Assembly (NCBI GenBank): GCA_029879825.1
Contig: JAOUPL010000007.1
Span: 1-24,716 of the forward strand
Reading direction: 5' to 3'
Origin: Candidatus Bathyarchaeota archaeon
GTDB lineage: Archaea; Thermoproteota; Bathyarchaeia; Bathyarchaeales; Bathyarchaeaceae
Length of the DNA stretch: 24,716 nt
A program made the translations under genes and the position numbers. The notes under the pieces are model-generated. The model ran no database searches. It was given only the letters and a program-made list of their open reading frames with translations, and had not been told where the DNA came from. How positions within the stretch are numbered: the first letter of the stretch is position 1; each line of letters begins with the position of its first letter. Below are positions 15,810 to 23,799 of this stretch, piece by piece.

Positions 15810-16628
15810 ATGAAAAAGAAGGAAATTCGCGTTTGCATAATGAGGGTCGGCGGAACGAACTGTGACGCAGAGACTAAGAGGGCTTTCGACGATTTAGGAG
15901 TTAAGGCAGAGATAGTTCATTTGAACGAAATGGTGAAAAAAGGAAATCTCCTTGACTACAGCGCTCTTGTTTTTCCAGGCGGATTCTCTTATGGCGACTA
16001 TGTGCGGGCTGGAGCTATTTGGGCTAAAGGAACGCTAACAAATCTTCGTTACGATTTAAGAAGATTCGTTGAAGAGGGAAGACCAGTCTTAGGAATCTGC
16101 AACGGTTTTCAGGTTTTGGTTGAAGCAGGCTTGCTACCTGGGTTTGAAGGAATCAGCGAATATCCGGAGGCGGCCTTGGCAACCAACGTTCCAATCGGAT
16201 ACCACTGCAACTGGGTCTACGTAAAGCATGAAAGCTCTGGACAATGCCTTTTCACCAAAGAAATCCAGAAAGGAAAGGTGTTGAGAATGCCTGTCGCACA
16301 CGCTGAAGGTAGGTTCCTCTTTCCAAAGGAAAAGGAGAACGACTATTTGAAAAGGCTGTACGATAACGATCAACTTGTTTTCCGATACTGCGATGAAAAT
16401 AGCGAGTATGCGAATGGAGCATATCCCATAAACCCAAACGGTGCCTTCCATGACATTGCAGGCATCTGTGATCCCACCGGAACAATTTTCGGCTTGATGC
16501 CTCACCCTGAAAGAGCCTATTATGGCTGGCAGCTGCCAGACTGGACAAAGGGGGGAAGGATGCCAAAATATTGTGATGGAAAATCAGTTTTTGAATCTAT
16601 GGTTGAGTATTTGAGGAAGAAATCTTAG
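15810..16628 (+). CDS. purQ: FGAM synthase, glutaminase subunit PurQ
   Basis: The 272-residue class I glutamine amidotransferase supplies ammonia to PurL. Marks are MRVGGTNCDAE at the start, FPGGFSYGDYVRAGAIWA (about 55-72), LGICNGFQVL with nucleophile Cys97, and LMPHPERA with His232 and Glu234 completing the triad. It is longer than the roughly 225-residue bacterial PurQ and near the size of larger archaeal forms. The ATG follows purL by 3 nt, with GGAGG in the 3' end of purL (about 15796-15802) as the likely ribosome-binding site. Confidence 0.95.
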   Translation: MKKKEIRVCIMRVGGTNCDAETKRAFDDLGVKAEIVHLNEMVKKGNLLDYSALVFPGGFSYGDYVRAGAIWAKGTLTNLRYDLRRFVEEGRPVLGICNGFQVLVEAGLLPGFEGISEYPEAALATNVPIGYHCNWVYVKHESSGQCLFTKEIQKGKVLRMPVAHAEGRFLFPKEKENDYLKRLYDNDQLVFRYCDENSEYANGAYPINPNGAFHDIAGICDPTGTIFGLMPHPERAYYGWQLPDWTKGGRMPKYCDGKSVFESMVEYLRKKS

Positions 16629-16695
16629 CGTTTCTGGGTGCCTGCGCGCGCATGAGGAGCTTAGTTTATGGTTTTGTTGTTATGAAGGTGTGCTG

Positions 16696-18333
16696 ATGGT
16701 TAAGTTTGTCTTCGTAACTGGAGGCGTGCTTTCCTCAGTTGGCAAGGGCATAGTAACCTCGTCCATCGGGAAGATGCTTCAGGTTAGAGGCTTCAAGGTT
16801 ACGGCCATAAAAATTGACCCCTATGTTAACGTTGACGCGGGCACTATGAACCCATACATCCACGGAGAGGTTTACGTGACGGATGACGGTGGAGAAACAG
16901 ATCTCGATCTTGGCGGGTACGAAAGGTTTCTAAATATTAACCTACCTAAGGAAAACAACATCACAACTGGACAGATATATAAAGCCGTAATCAACGAGGA
17001 GCGTCGTGGCGACTTTTTAGGTAGATGCGTTCAGATAGTGCCTCACGTTACCAATGAGATTAAGCACCGAATTCGGCTGATTGGGGAGCGATCAAAGGTT
17101 GACGTTGTTTTGACAGAATGCGGAGGAACAGTCGGAGACATAGAGGGACTGCCCTTCCTCGAAGCGATCCGGCAGATGCGCCTAGAAGAAGGTTTTGACA
17201 ACACCCTCTACGCTCATGTAGCCCTCGTCCCAATATTAGACTTCTCTGGCGAGATGAAAACGAAACCTCTCCAGCACAGCGTGAACGAGTTGCGCCGTAT
17301 CGGTATTCAACCAGACACGATAGTTGCACGATGTAAAAAAATGATTGACTCTGAAGCCCTTCGAAAGATTGCACTTTTCGGTACAATCCCTGAAAACGCT
17401 GTCTTTTGCTCTTATAACGTTGATTTCATTTATCAAGTTCCTCTGATCCTAGACGAGCAAGGCATGGGCGAATACATTTGTAAACGACTTCGACTTGAGA
17501 ACCGAAAACCTCAATGGGGCGAGTGGAACCAGTTTGTTGACTCCCTGAAAAATCCACGCTTTAAGGTTAAAATTGCGTTGGTTGGCAAATACGCAGGTTT
17601 AGTTGACAGCTACGTAAGCATGAACGAGGCTTTTCGACACGCGGGAGCCACCTGCCAAGCACAGGTTCTGATCGACTACATCGAAGCCGAGAACTTGGAG
17701 AGAGATCCAAGTAAACTAAAACTTCTCAAGCGCTATGACGGAATTTTCATTCCCTATGGTTTCGGTCCAAGAGGAACAGAAGGGAAAATGGGGGCAATTC
17801 GTTTTGCCCGCGAAAATGACACGCCATTTCTAGGAATCTGCTACGGCTTTCAACTGGCAGTTGTTGAATTTGCCCGCAACGCTTGTGAATTGGAAGAAGC
17901 CAACAGCACTGAAATCAACCCGGATACCCCTCACCCCGTGATCGATCTCATGCCCGAACAACGAGGCGTCGAGTATAAGGGGGCAACCATGCGTTTGGGC
18001 GCGCACAAAATCATAATCAAAAAGGAAACGGTGGCGCACAGACTCTATGGTGCCGAAGAAATTACCGAGCGCCATCGCCACCGCTGGGAAGTCAATCCAG
18101 ACTATTGGAACGTTCTCGAAAAGCATGGATTAGTTTTCTCTGGCAAGAGTCCTGATGGCAGGAGAATGGAGATTCTGGAACTGCCCAGCAAGTTCTTTTT
18201 CTTCGCCTCTCAGTTCCACGGGGAATTCAAAAGCCGACCAGGCAAGCCAGACCCAGAATACTGCGGCTTTGTCAAGGCATGCCTAGACAAAAAATTGGAA
18301 AATCGAAACCAGAATTTTGAAGCAAAACAATGA
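16696..18333 (+). CDS. pyrG: CTP synthase
   Basis: The 545-residue enzyme makes CTP from UTP, ATP and glutamine. The synthase half has [47 protein letters not shown] and [17 protein letters not shown]. The glutaminase half has LGICYGFQ with Cys382 and [13 protein letters not shown] with His508 and Glu510. Two changes stand out: the usual PGGFG oxyanion stretch reads PYGFG (Tyr354), and the usual HPE of the triad reads HGE. The catalytic residues themselves are kept. I chose ATG 16696, since AAGGTG lies 5 nt before it; an in-frame GTG at 16690 is less likely. It is 67 nt after purQ on the same strand. A GC-rich run TGCGCGCGCATG lies in that gap. Confidence 0.95.
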   Translation: MVKFVFVTGGVLSSVGKGIVTSSIGKMLQVRGFKVTAIKIDPYVNVDAGTMNPYIHGEVYVTDDGGETDLDLGGYERFLNINLPKENNITTGQIYKAVINEERRGDFLGRCVQIVPHVTNEIKHRIRLIGERSKVDVVLTECGGTVGDIEGLPFLEAIRQMRLEEGFDNTLYAHVALVPILDFSGEMKTKPLQHSVNELRRIGIQPDTIVARCKKMIDSEALRKIALFGTIPENAVFCSYNVDFIYQVPLILDEQGMGEYICKRLRLENRKPQWGEWNQFVDSLKNPRFKVKIALVGKYAGLVDSYVSMNEAFRHAGATCQAQVLIDYIEAENLERDPSKLKLLKRYDGIFIPYGFGPRGTEGKMGAIRFARENDTPFLGICYGFQLAVVEFARNACELEEANSTEINPDTPHPVIDLMPEQRGVEYKGATMRLGAHKIIIKKETVAHRLYGAEEITERHRHRWEVNPDYWNVLEKHGLVFSGKSPDGRRMEILELPSKFFFFASQFHGEFKSRPGKPDPEYCGFVKACLDKKLENRNQNFEAKQ

Positions 18334-18347
18334 AAAGGTAGATGAGT

Positions 18348-18680
18348 ATGTCTCACTGGTGTCAACAGCATGGTGAAGGGAAGAAGTGGCACCTAAACGC
18401 TAAGAAATTCTCTAAAGACTTTTCGAAGAACAAGACCGTGATCGAAGCCTTAAACGCGTACTTTCAAAACATTGAATCTTTTGTGGGCACGAACCCATCC
18501 ATGAACGTGGAACAGTTAAGCTTGAAGAATGATCACCAGTTTTCCGAAACGATCAGGGCCACGAAGCAATGGTTCAGCACTTTAATGCACGCTCGGAATT
18601 CAGGAAGATCCTGCAGCATGTTGGATTGGCATAGTGCCTCTTCAAGCTTCAAACAAGATACTGGGCGGCCATGTGCATGA
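18348..18680 (+). CDS. Small unrecognised protein, possibly the remnant of a longer gene
   Basis: The open frame gives about 110 residues, beginning MSHWCQQHGEGKKWHLNAKK. AGGT sits about 8 nt before the ATG at 18348; another in-frame ATG is at 18342. The first 70 residues look like a real protein: charged, helical, with a Cys/His-containing start. The last 40 (RNSGRSCSMLDWHSASSSF and on) look less so. A neighbouring frame over about 18556-18628 reads EAMVQHFNARSEFRKILQHV, which looks more coding. A frameshift near 18550 is therefore possible, leaving a degraded or truncated gene. The end overlaps the guaA start by 10 nt. I do not recognise the family. The Cys-His start recalls metal- or Fe-S-binding proteins, but that is weak. 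Confidence 0.4.
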   Translation: MSHWCQQHGEGKKWHLNAKKFSKDFSKNKTVIEALNAYFQNIESFVGTNPSMNVEQLSLKNDHQFSETIRATKQWFSTLMHARNSGRSCSMLDWHSASSSFKQDTGRPCA

Positions 18681-20224
18681 CTAAACTCGACGTGATCCTT
18701 GTGCTCGATTTTGGCGGGCAGTACTGCCATCTGATAGGGAGAAGAGTTAGGGATCACCAAGTCTATTCCGAGATCGTCCCGCACAACATAACGCCTAAGG
18801 AAATCGAGGCTCTGCATGAAAGGTTTAACGTCAAGGGATTGATTCTTTCGGGAGGCCCCCTAAGCGTTTATGAAAAAAATGCTCCCAAATGCGATCAAAA
18901 AATCTTGGACTTGAACCTACCGGTTCTAGGCTTATGCTATGGACATCAGCTCATCGCGCATATTTGTGGAGGAAACGTGAAACCTAGCAAAAAGAAGGAA
19001 TTTGGAGTAACCCATGCTATAATCGACAAATCTATAGGCGTGCTGAGGGGACTACGTGAAAGAGAAAAGGTTTGGATGAGTCACGGCGACACGGTTTTTT
19101 CGCTTCCCGAAGAATTTGATGTCCTTGCCCACACTGAGAATAGTCCGGTAGCGGCTTTCAAACATAAGGAAAAGGCAATATATGGATTGCAGTGGCATCC
19201 TGAGGTTGTTCATACAGAAAATGGAATGAAAATGCTGAAGAACTTCATCTTTGTGGTATGCAGATGCGAGGCAAACTGGAGAATGGAAGATTTCGTGGAA
19301 AAGGCAGTGAGAGAAATAAGGCAGGCCGTCAGCGATGGAAAAGCTATTATTGCCTTGAGTGGAGGAATCGACTCTAGCGTAGCCACCGCCCTAGCCGCCA
19401 AAGCCCTTGGAAGAAATCTAACGGCAGTTTTTGTTGACCATGGCTTTATGAGAGAAAAGGAACCAGAATTCGTTAAAAACATCTTTGAAAAACCTGACAT
19501 CAACTTCATTTCAGTAGACGCTAGAAAGAGATTTTTCGAAAAATTAAGGGGAGTGACAGATCCTGAACGAAAAAGGCAAATCGTTGGGGAGGAATTCATC
19601 AGGGTTTTTGAAAAAGTCGCAGGAAAGGTTGGTGCAGAATATTTTATACAAGGAACAATCTATCCTGATAGAATCGAGTCCGGCATCAGAAAGTTTTCAG
19701 AGAAGATAAAAACTCACCACAACGTCGCCGGTTTGCCCACTAAGATTCAGTTTAAAGCGATAGTTGAGCCCTTGAGGGACTTGTATAAGGATGAAGTTAG
19801 GAAGGTTGCTGAAACATTAGGATTGCCGAAAGAGATCCTTTTGAGGCAACCATTTCCTGGTCCAGGTCTGGCAGCAAGGGTTATCGGTGAACCGACAGAA
19901 GAAAAAGTCAAAATAGTTAAGAAGGCGGACAAAATCGTGACAGAAGAAATCGAGAGAAACGGACTGGAGAAAAGTTTGTGGCAGTATTTCGCAGTTTTGT
20001 CGGCTACGAAAAGCACAGGAGTAAAGGGTGACTCCAGAGCCTACGGCTACACAATTGCCATCAGAGCTGTCGAAAGCAAAGAAGCCATGACAGCCAATTT
20101 CGCCAAGATACCTTACGAAATCCTGGAAAAAATCTCAACCAGAATAACAAACGAAATACCCCAAGTCACGCGAGTTGTGTACGATATTACCCATAAACCA
20201 CCAGCAACAATAGAATGGGAATAA
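18671..20224 (+). CDS. guaA: GMP synthase (glutamine-hydrolysing), single-chain
   Basis: The 517-residue enzyme aminates XMP to GMP. The N-terminal glutaminase has LVLDFGGQYCHLIGRR, ILSGGPLSVY, GLCYGHQLIA with Cys89, MSHGD and LQWHPEV with His176 and Glu178. The ATP-pyrophosphatase part has ALSGGIDSSVATALAAKALG (P-loop at about 230-236), VDHGFMREKE, QGTIYPDRIES and RQPFPGPGLAARVIGEP. The C-terminal dimer domain ends VVYDITHKPPATIEWE. Many archaea encode these halves as two genes; here they are fused as in bacteria. The start may be ATG 18671 or 18677. The gene ends 15 nt from the convergent PfkB gene. It belongs to the plus-strand nucleotide series. Confidence 0.96.
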   Translation: MCMTKLDVILVLDFGGQYCHLIGRRVRDHQVYSEIVPHNITPKEIEALHERFNVKGLILSGGPLSVYEKNAPKCDQKILDLNLPVLGLCYGHQLIAHICGGNVKPSKKKEFGVTHAIIDKSIGVLRGLREREKVWMSHGDTVFSLPEEFDVLAHTENSPVAAFKHKEKAIYGLQWHPEVVHTENGMKMLKNFIFVVCRCEANWRMEDFVEKAVREIRQAVSDGKAIIALSGGIDSSVATALAAKALGRNLTAVFVDHGFMREKEPEFVKNIFEKPDINFISVDARKRFFEKLRGVTDPERKRQIVGEEFIRVFEKVAGKVGAEYFIQGTIYPDRIESGIRKFSEKIKTHHNVAGLPTKIQFKAIVEPLRDLYKDEVRKVAETLGLPKEILLRQPFPGPGLAARVIGEPTEEKVKIVKKADKIVTEEIERNGLEKSLWQYFAVLSATKSTGVKGDSRAYGYTIAIRAVESKEAMTANFAKIPYEILEKISTRITNEIPQVTRVVYDITHKPPATIEWE

Positions 20225-20239
20225 TTGATGCAAATCTAA

Positions 20240-21160
20240 CTAAATTAGGAGACGTTTGGAGGAGTCTTCAAGAGCTGAAAGCCTCGGCAACCCCTTTCTT
20301 GCGCCAACTTTCTCAATGCAACGGGCTGCAACGAAATTTCCTAGTCTTCCGCACTCGTATAGGCCTCGTCGCTTGATTAGACCATAAATAAAACCAGCAC
20401 AGAAGGCGTCACCAGCACCTGTTGTGTCCACAAGTTTCTTTTCATATGGCTCAACTAAGTGGCTCTCTTTGCCATTCGTCACGTAGCATCCTCTCGCGCC
20501 CAGCTTAACTGCAACCAAGCCAACACCTTCGTTTATCAGCATCTTTGAACCCTTTTCATAGTCTTTTCCTGTAAGCAATCTAATTTCATTTTCATTTGGA
20601 AGCATAACGTAACTTTCCTGAATTATCGGCTTCAAGGATTTCAAACTCTTTCTTGCGTAGAGGGCTCCAGGATCAAAACTTATTTTAACACCAGAAAGTT
20701 CTTTCACGAGTTGTTTTTGAGCTTCGAAGGGTTTTTCTCCAACGAAGGATGTTAGGTGGAGAAATTGGGTATCAGCGGCATAGTCTAAGTTGATTTCCTT
20801 GAAATCTAGCCAGTCGTTGACGCCTGGGTCAATGTATAAAGCTCTTTCTCCCTTTTCGTCGATGTATCCCATGACGACACCGCTTCTCCCTTCCTTCGAG
20901 ACCACTATTCCGCTGGTGTCGACTTTTTCTTTTCTGAAATCGCTTAGGAGAAGCTCTCCTTCACGGTCTTCAGCGACTTTTCCAATAAAACCCGTTCTCA
21001 GTCCCAGTCTAGCCAACCCTGCTATGGTGTTTGCGGCAGAACCGCCTGAGGCTTCTTTGAAGTCTATGACGAAGCTTTCTTCTTCCTCTCTGGCAATCAT
21101 GTTTACTTTATACAGTTTGTCCACGTTTAGGGCGCCGAAGCCTATGACATCGAAGGTCAT
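20240..21160 (-). CDS. PfkB (ribokinase)-family carbohydrate or nucleoside kinase
   Basis: The 306-residue protein has the two PfkB signatures. [20 protein letters not shown] (about 39-58) is in the N-terminal part. [18 protein letters not shown] near the C-terminus carries the anion hole and catalytic aspartate. It starts [17 protein letters not shown], typical of ribokinase-type enzymes. Such kinases phosphorylate sugars, nucleosides or cofactors at a hydroxymethyl group; the substrate cannot be read from the sequence. Its ATG overlaps the stop of ftr (ATGA at 21157-21160), so the two genes are cotranslated. That suggests a link to C1-carrier metabolism, or simply an economical operon. Nucleoside or ribose phosphorylation to feed the neighbouring purine genes is another possibility. 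Confidence 0.9.
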   Translation of the reverse strand: MTFDVIGFGALNVDKLYKVNMIAREEEESFVIDFKEASGGSAANTIAGLARLGLRTGFIGKVAEDREGELLLSDFRKEKVDTSGIVVSKEGRSGVVMGYIDEKGERALYIDPGVNDWLDFKEINLDYAADTQFLHLTSFVGEKPFEAQKQLVKELSGVKISFDPGALYARKSLKSLKPIIQESYVMLPNENEIRLLTGKDYEKGSKMLINEGVGLVAVKLGARGCYVTNGKESHLVEPYEKKLVDTTGAGDAFCAGFIYGLIKRRGLYECGRLGNFVAARCIEKVGARKGLPRLSALEDSSKRLLI

Positions 21161-22062
21161 GGGAACAACTCTCGCAGGTATATTTTATGTCTTCCAAGTT
21201 TTCCTTCGTAATTTCCCGCCGAAATTTTAACGACTCCGTTCACGTTGCGAACGCTTTGGATACCAACCTTCATCGCTTCCTTTACTGTCTCTATGGATGT
21301 TCCGTTGATAACGATCTCTGGAATGTAATTTACGACTTCTGGAACCTTTGACTCCCTTCCCAACTTTTCCTTCAGCGTTGGACAGTAAGGGTGGTTGGTG
21401 GTGGGACCTATCCATGGAAAGTTTGTCTCGGGTTTCGAACCAGCTGAGCAGATGTCAAAGGGAGTGATAACTCCTTCAATTTGGTGTATGGCTTTGAGCG
21501 CCTTTCTGCCTGCTTCCATGACTGCCGCCTTGGTTTTGCACATGTACCAGAAGTTTGTCCCCATCACTCCCTTGGCGTAACCCAACTGACGCTCCACAAG
21601 AAAGTTAGAAACCATGATTGGGACAACGATCATGTTTCGTCCGTAAAGTCTCTCTCCCCACTCAAAACCATCTCCGCAGCGGCCAACCCTTTCCATCATA
21701 TCGATTTTTCCATCCGGATTTAGCAAGGCATCAAAAAGGGCGGTGAACGGCTTCACGAGTATGTCTTGCCGTATGCGGTATGACAGTTCCACCTCCAGCT
21801 TTTTAACCGAGTCTTCGAGAGGCTTACCCTTCCCGATTCCTCCCCAGAACTGTAAAATGGCACCTTTTCGTCCGTCTGGGGTTTCCTTCTCGCTTAACCA
21901 TCTCTCGATGCCTCCCTCGGTTCTGCCGATCACTATTGAGGGTGTGGCTGTGGCATCTTCAGTCGCCCTCTTCAACACTTCTTCATCATCAGCGGTAACT
22001 ATGACTCGACAATATAAACCGTCGAAAGCTTCCGAGTATGTATCTTCAATTTCAACTTTCAT
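21157..22062 (-). CDS. ftr: Formylmethanofuran:tetrahydromethanopterin N-formyltransferase
   Basis: The 301-residue protein moves the formyl group between methanofuran and tetrahydromethanopterin, in CO2 reduction or formyl oxidation. It opens [20 protein letters not shown]. It shows [37 protein letters not shown], a [10 protein letters not shown] block, [14 protein letters not shown], and the strong C-terminal pattern PEIVINGTS...EAMKVGI...[19 protein letters not shown]. These match Ftr of methanogens throughout. It shows that the organism uses a methanopterin-type C1 pathway. It is the first gene of a two-gene unit with the PfkB kinase. No other methyl-branch genes are in the window. Confidence 0.92.
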   Translation of the reverse strand: MKVEIEDTYSEAFDGLYCRVIVTADDEEVLKRATEDATATPSIVIGRTEGGIERWLSEKETPDGRKGAILQFWGGIGKGKPLEDSVKKLEVELSYRIRQDILVKPFTALFDALLNPDGKIDMMERVGRCGDGFEWGERLYGRNMIVVPIMVSNFLVERQLGYAKGVMGTNFWYMCKTKAAVMEAGRKALKAIHQIEGVITPFDICSAGSKPETNFPWIGPTTNHPYCPTLKEKLGRESKVPEVVNYIPEIVINGTSIETVKEAMKVGIQSVRNVNGVVKISAGNYEGKLGRHKIYLRELFP

Positions 22063-22093
22063 AACATCACTGGTTAATAAATGAAGAGATAAG

Positions 22094-22106
22094 AATATTT
22101 TATAAG
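22094..22106 (-). promoter_or_regulatory. TATA element for ftr
   Basis: The minus strand reads CTTATAAAATATT, 32-44 nt before the ATG at 22062. This predicts initiation near 22075 and a leader of about 12-15 nt. GTGAT just before the ATG is a possible ribosome-binding site. Confidence 0.5.
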
Positions 22107-22114
22107 TGTTTTAA

Positions 22115-22225
22115 GGACTGGGGGGCTTCAGCCACTTTGGCGTTGGTCAGAACGCAAGAGATGCTCATACCAAGTATAGAAAGTCTATTATCGATAAGAT
22201 GGCGCTCAGATACTACGGTGAATAG
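22115..22225 (+). pseudogene. Orphan C-terminal coding fragment
   Basis: On the plus strand a frame open from 22115 to the stop at 22223-22225 reads HFGVGQNARDAHTKYRKSII then DKMALRYYGE and stop. This looks like the true end of a protein: mixed charged and hydrophobic residues and a clean terminus. It has no suitable start codon, and an in-frame stop precedes it at 22112. It lies between the ftr promoter and the next gene, so it would be a leftover of a gene lost by rearrangement. I cannot name the family. It may also be a chance open frame. Confidence 0.3.
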
Positions 22226-22228
22226 TTC

Positions 22229-22672
22229 ATGAACCAAAAGGCTGTCTACGTGGAAAAGGCTGCGTCGCTCTTTAGGGGAGGGTACAATTGCGCCCAAAGC
22301 GTTTTACTCGCGATGCAAGACTTTTGGAACGAAAAGAAAACCTTTGAACCGAAGATTGCCTCAGCCTTTGGCGGTGGAATCGGAGGAAGAGGGTCTTTGT
22401 GCGGAGCGTTGACGGGAGGAGTTATTGCAATCGGTCAAAAGTATGGAAGTAACAAACCAATTGATAAGGAAAGGGAAAAAGCCTATTTCTTGGCGCTAAA
22501 GTTTTACGATGGGTTCCAAAAAGAACTTGGTAGCGTTTTCTGTCGGGATCTTATTGGATATGACCTGACCGACCCAAAAGAGCGGAAGAAAGCATGGGAT
22601 TCGAACGTTTTCTTGAACAAATGCGTTAACTTCGTGGAAAAGGCTGTCGACATTTTGATAGACCTAACATGA
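22229..22672 (+). CDS. C_GCAxxG_C_C-family redox protein
   Basis: The 147-residue protein has the four spaced cysteines of the C_GCAxxG_C_C family: GGYNCAQSVLLAM (Cys21), GRGSLCGALTGGVIAIG (Cys58), GSVFCRDLIGYDL (Cys105) and LNKCVNFVEKAVDIL (Cys132). Members are small, mostly helical proteins thought to be redox-active or metal-binding; the function is not established. GGTGA (22218-22222) lies 6 nt before the ATG. It is a single-gene unit between ftr and the EhaR-like gene, convergent with the latter (17 nt gap). Confidence 0.88.
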   Translation: MNQKAVYVEKAASLFRGGYNCAQSVLLAMQDFWNEKKTFEPKIASAFGGGIGGRGSLCGALTGGVIAIGQKYGSNKPIDKEREKAYFLALKFYDGFQKELGSVFCRDLIGYDLTDPKERKKAWDSNVFLNKCVNFVEKAVDILIDLT

Positions 22673-22689
22673 TACGTGTAGGCGTTAAA

Positions 22690-23799
22690 TTATCCTAACT
22701 TTCCTATGTCTTCTCCTCTAACAGTTTTTCTGAAGGCGCGGCTTTCTTTTTTCAGTCTCTCCCTGTTGCCATCAGTTATCATTTCAACTTGAGGAAAGAC
22801 ATCAGGATACAACTTAAACATACCTGCTCGCAGCATGAGAGTGGCGCAATATCTTTTCAGTCCAGAAGGACCCCATTCTTCAACCAGTCTGATGACATGG
22901 TCCTTGCCCAACCTGCTAAAGACTTCCGCAAGAACAGAAGTTACAATAGTGTTGCCTGAAAGAACAGCGATTTCCGCTTCTCTAATGGCATATTCGTTTC
23001 CATTAAAAGAAATGCTTAGTCCTCCATTTTTTCTCACCAACTGAAAGGGCGGAACGTCCGTGATGCTGTCGCCCACGTACATCACATTGTCAAGGTGGCT
23101 ATCCAGCTTCTCAACAATATCTTGCACCGCCTTAGCCTTCTCATGCCCACCAACCGGATTAACCTCTTTCAACATTTTGCCAGATTCCATTTTAGGAATT
23201 TCTTCCCAGAATATTTCATCTAACCTGTGTATGGTTTGTTGGTCTCTCTGGGAGAAATCATGGGCAGACTTAGCGTTTTCCAGGATGTTAATCATAGACA
23301 TCGTCGATATTTCCTCTCTAATTTCTTTCAGTCTGTTTGCTTCTTCTTTACTCATCTCGTACTTGTCGATGTTTAGTTTGGTGCAGTAAACATTGTCGTA
23401 GGGAAAACCGGTTAGGCGGCATAAAGAAGAGATATACTGCTCATAACTGGTGCTGACGATGAAGGAAGGCATGAGATCCCTGACAAATTGTAGCGTGTCT
23501 CGTGCGCTTGGAACCAATAAGATGTTTTTGGAGGAATATTCTCTTATCCTCCCGTTGGTTGCTCCATAAGCCTTCAAGAAAGGAAGTATTAGCCTCAACG
23601 TGTCTCCAGCTTTGTATCCGGGCTTCTTAACAATATCTGCTAGAACATCATCATACTTGCTTATCAAGGCAAAGAATTGTTCTCCGTTAGGAACGAAATG
23701 GCTTGTCAGCTCAAAGGCGTTGTCGTTCTTTGAGATGGGGCCTTCACAGTCAGTAACGAATATTCTCTGGTTTTTCGTTTGCGACGCCTCTGCAACCAT
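22690..23799 (-). CDS. HAD-superfamily protein, EhaR-like
   Basis: The 369-residue protein has HAD motifs: FVTDCEGPISKND with probable nucleophile Asp17, FIVSTSYEQY (motif II, about 113-121), GGHEKAKAV with a lysine (motif III), and MYVGDSITDVPPF (motif IV, GDSITD at 243-248). The DCEGP form of motif I is found in archaeal HAD proteins annotated as EhaR, named after an energy-converting hydrogenase cluster. In HAD phosphatases the second acidic residue after the nucleophile is usually Asp; here it is Glu19. No Eha subunits are near. Its ATG overlaps the purD stop by one base (TAATG), so it is translated with PurD. It may be a phosphatase of a purine or phosphoribosyl intermediate, or unrelated housekeeping. 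Confidence 0.78.
   Translation of the reverse strand: MVAEASQTKNQRIFVTDCEGPISKNDNAFELTSHFVPNGEQFFALISKYDDVLADIVKKPGYKAGDTLRLILPFLKAYGATNGRIREYSSKNILLVPSARDTLQFVRDLMPSFIVSTSYEQYISSLCRLTGFPYDNVYCTKLNIDKYEMSKEEANRLKEIREEISTMSMINILENAKSAHDFSQRDQQTIHRLDEIFWEEIPKMESGKMLKEVNPVGGHEKAKAVQDIVEKLDSHLDNVMYVGDSITDVPPFQLVRKNGGLSISFNGNEYAIREAEIAVLSGNTIVTSVLAEVFSRLGKDHVIRLVEEWGPSGLKRYCATLMLRAGMFKLYPDVFPQVEMITDGNRERLKKESRAFRKTVRGEDIGKLG

Noticed and set aside
16134..16566. Two antisense open frames over purQ
   Set aside because: They overlap conserved PurQ residues on the other strand and lack ribosome-binding sites.
16641..16652. GC-alternating run TGCGCGCGCATG, with similar runs near 6500 and 9916
   Set aside because: The runs differ in position and orientation relative to genes and share only GCGCGC; there is not enough for a regulatory motif.
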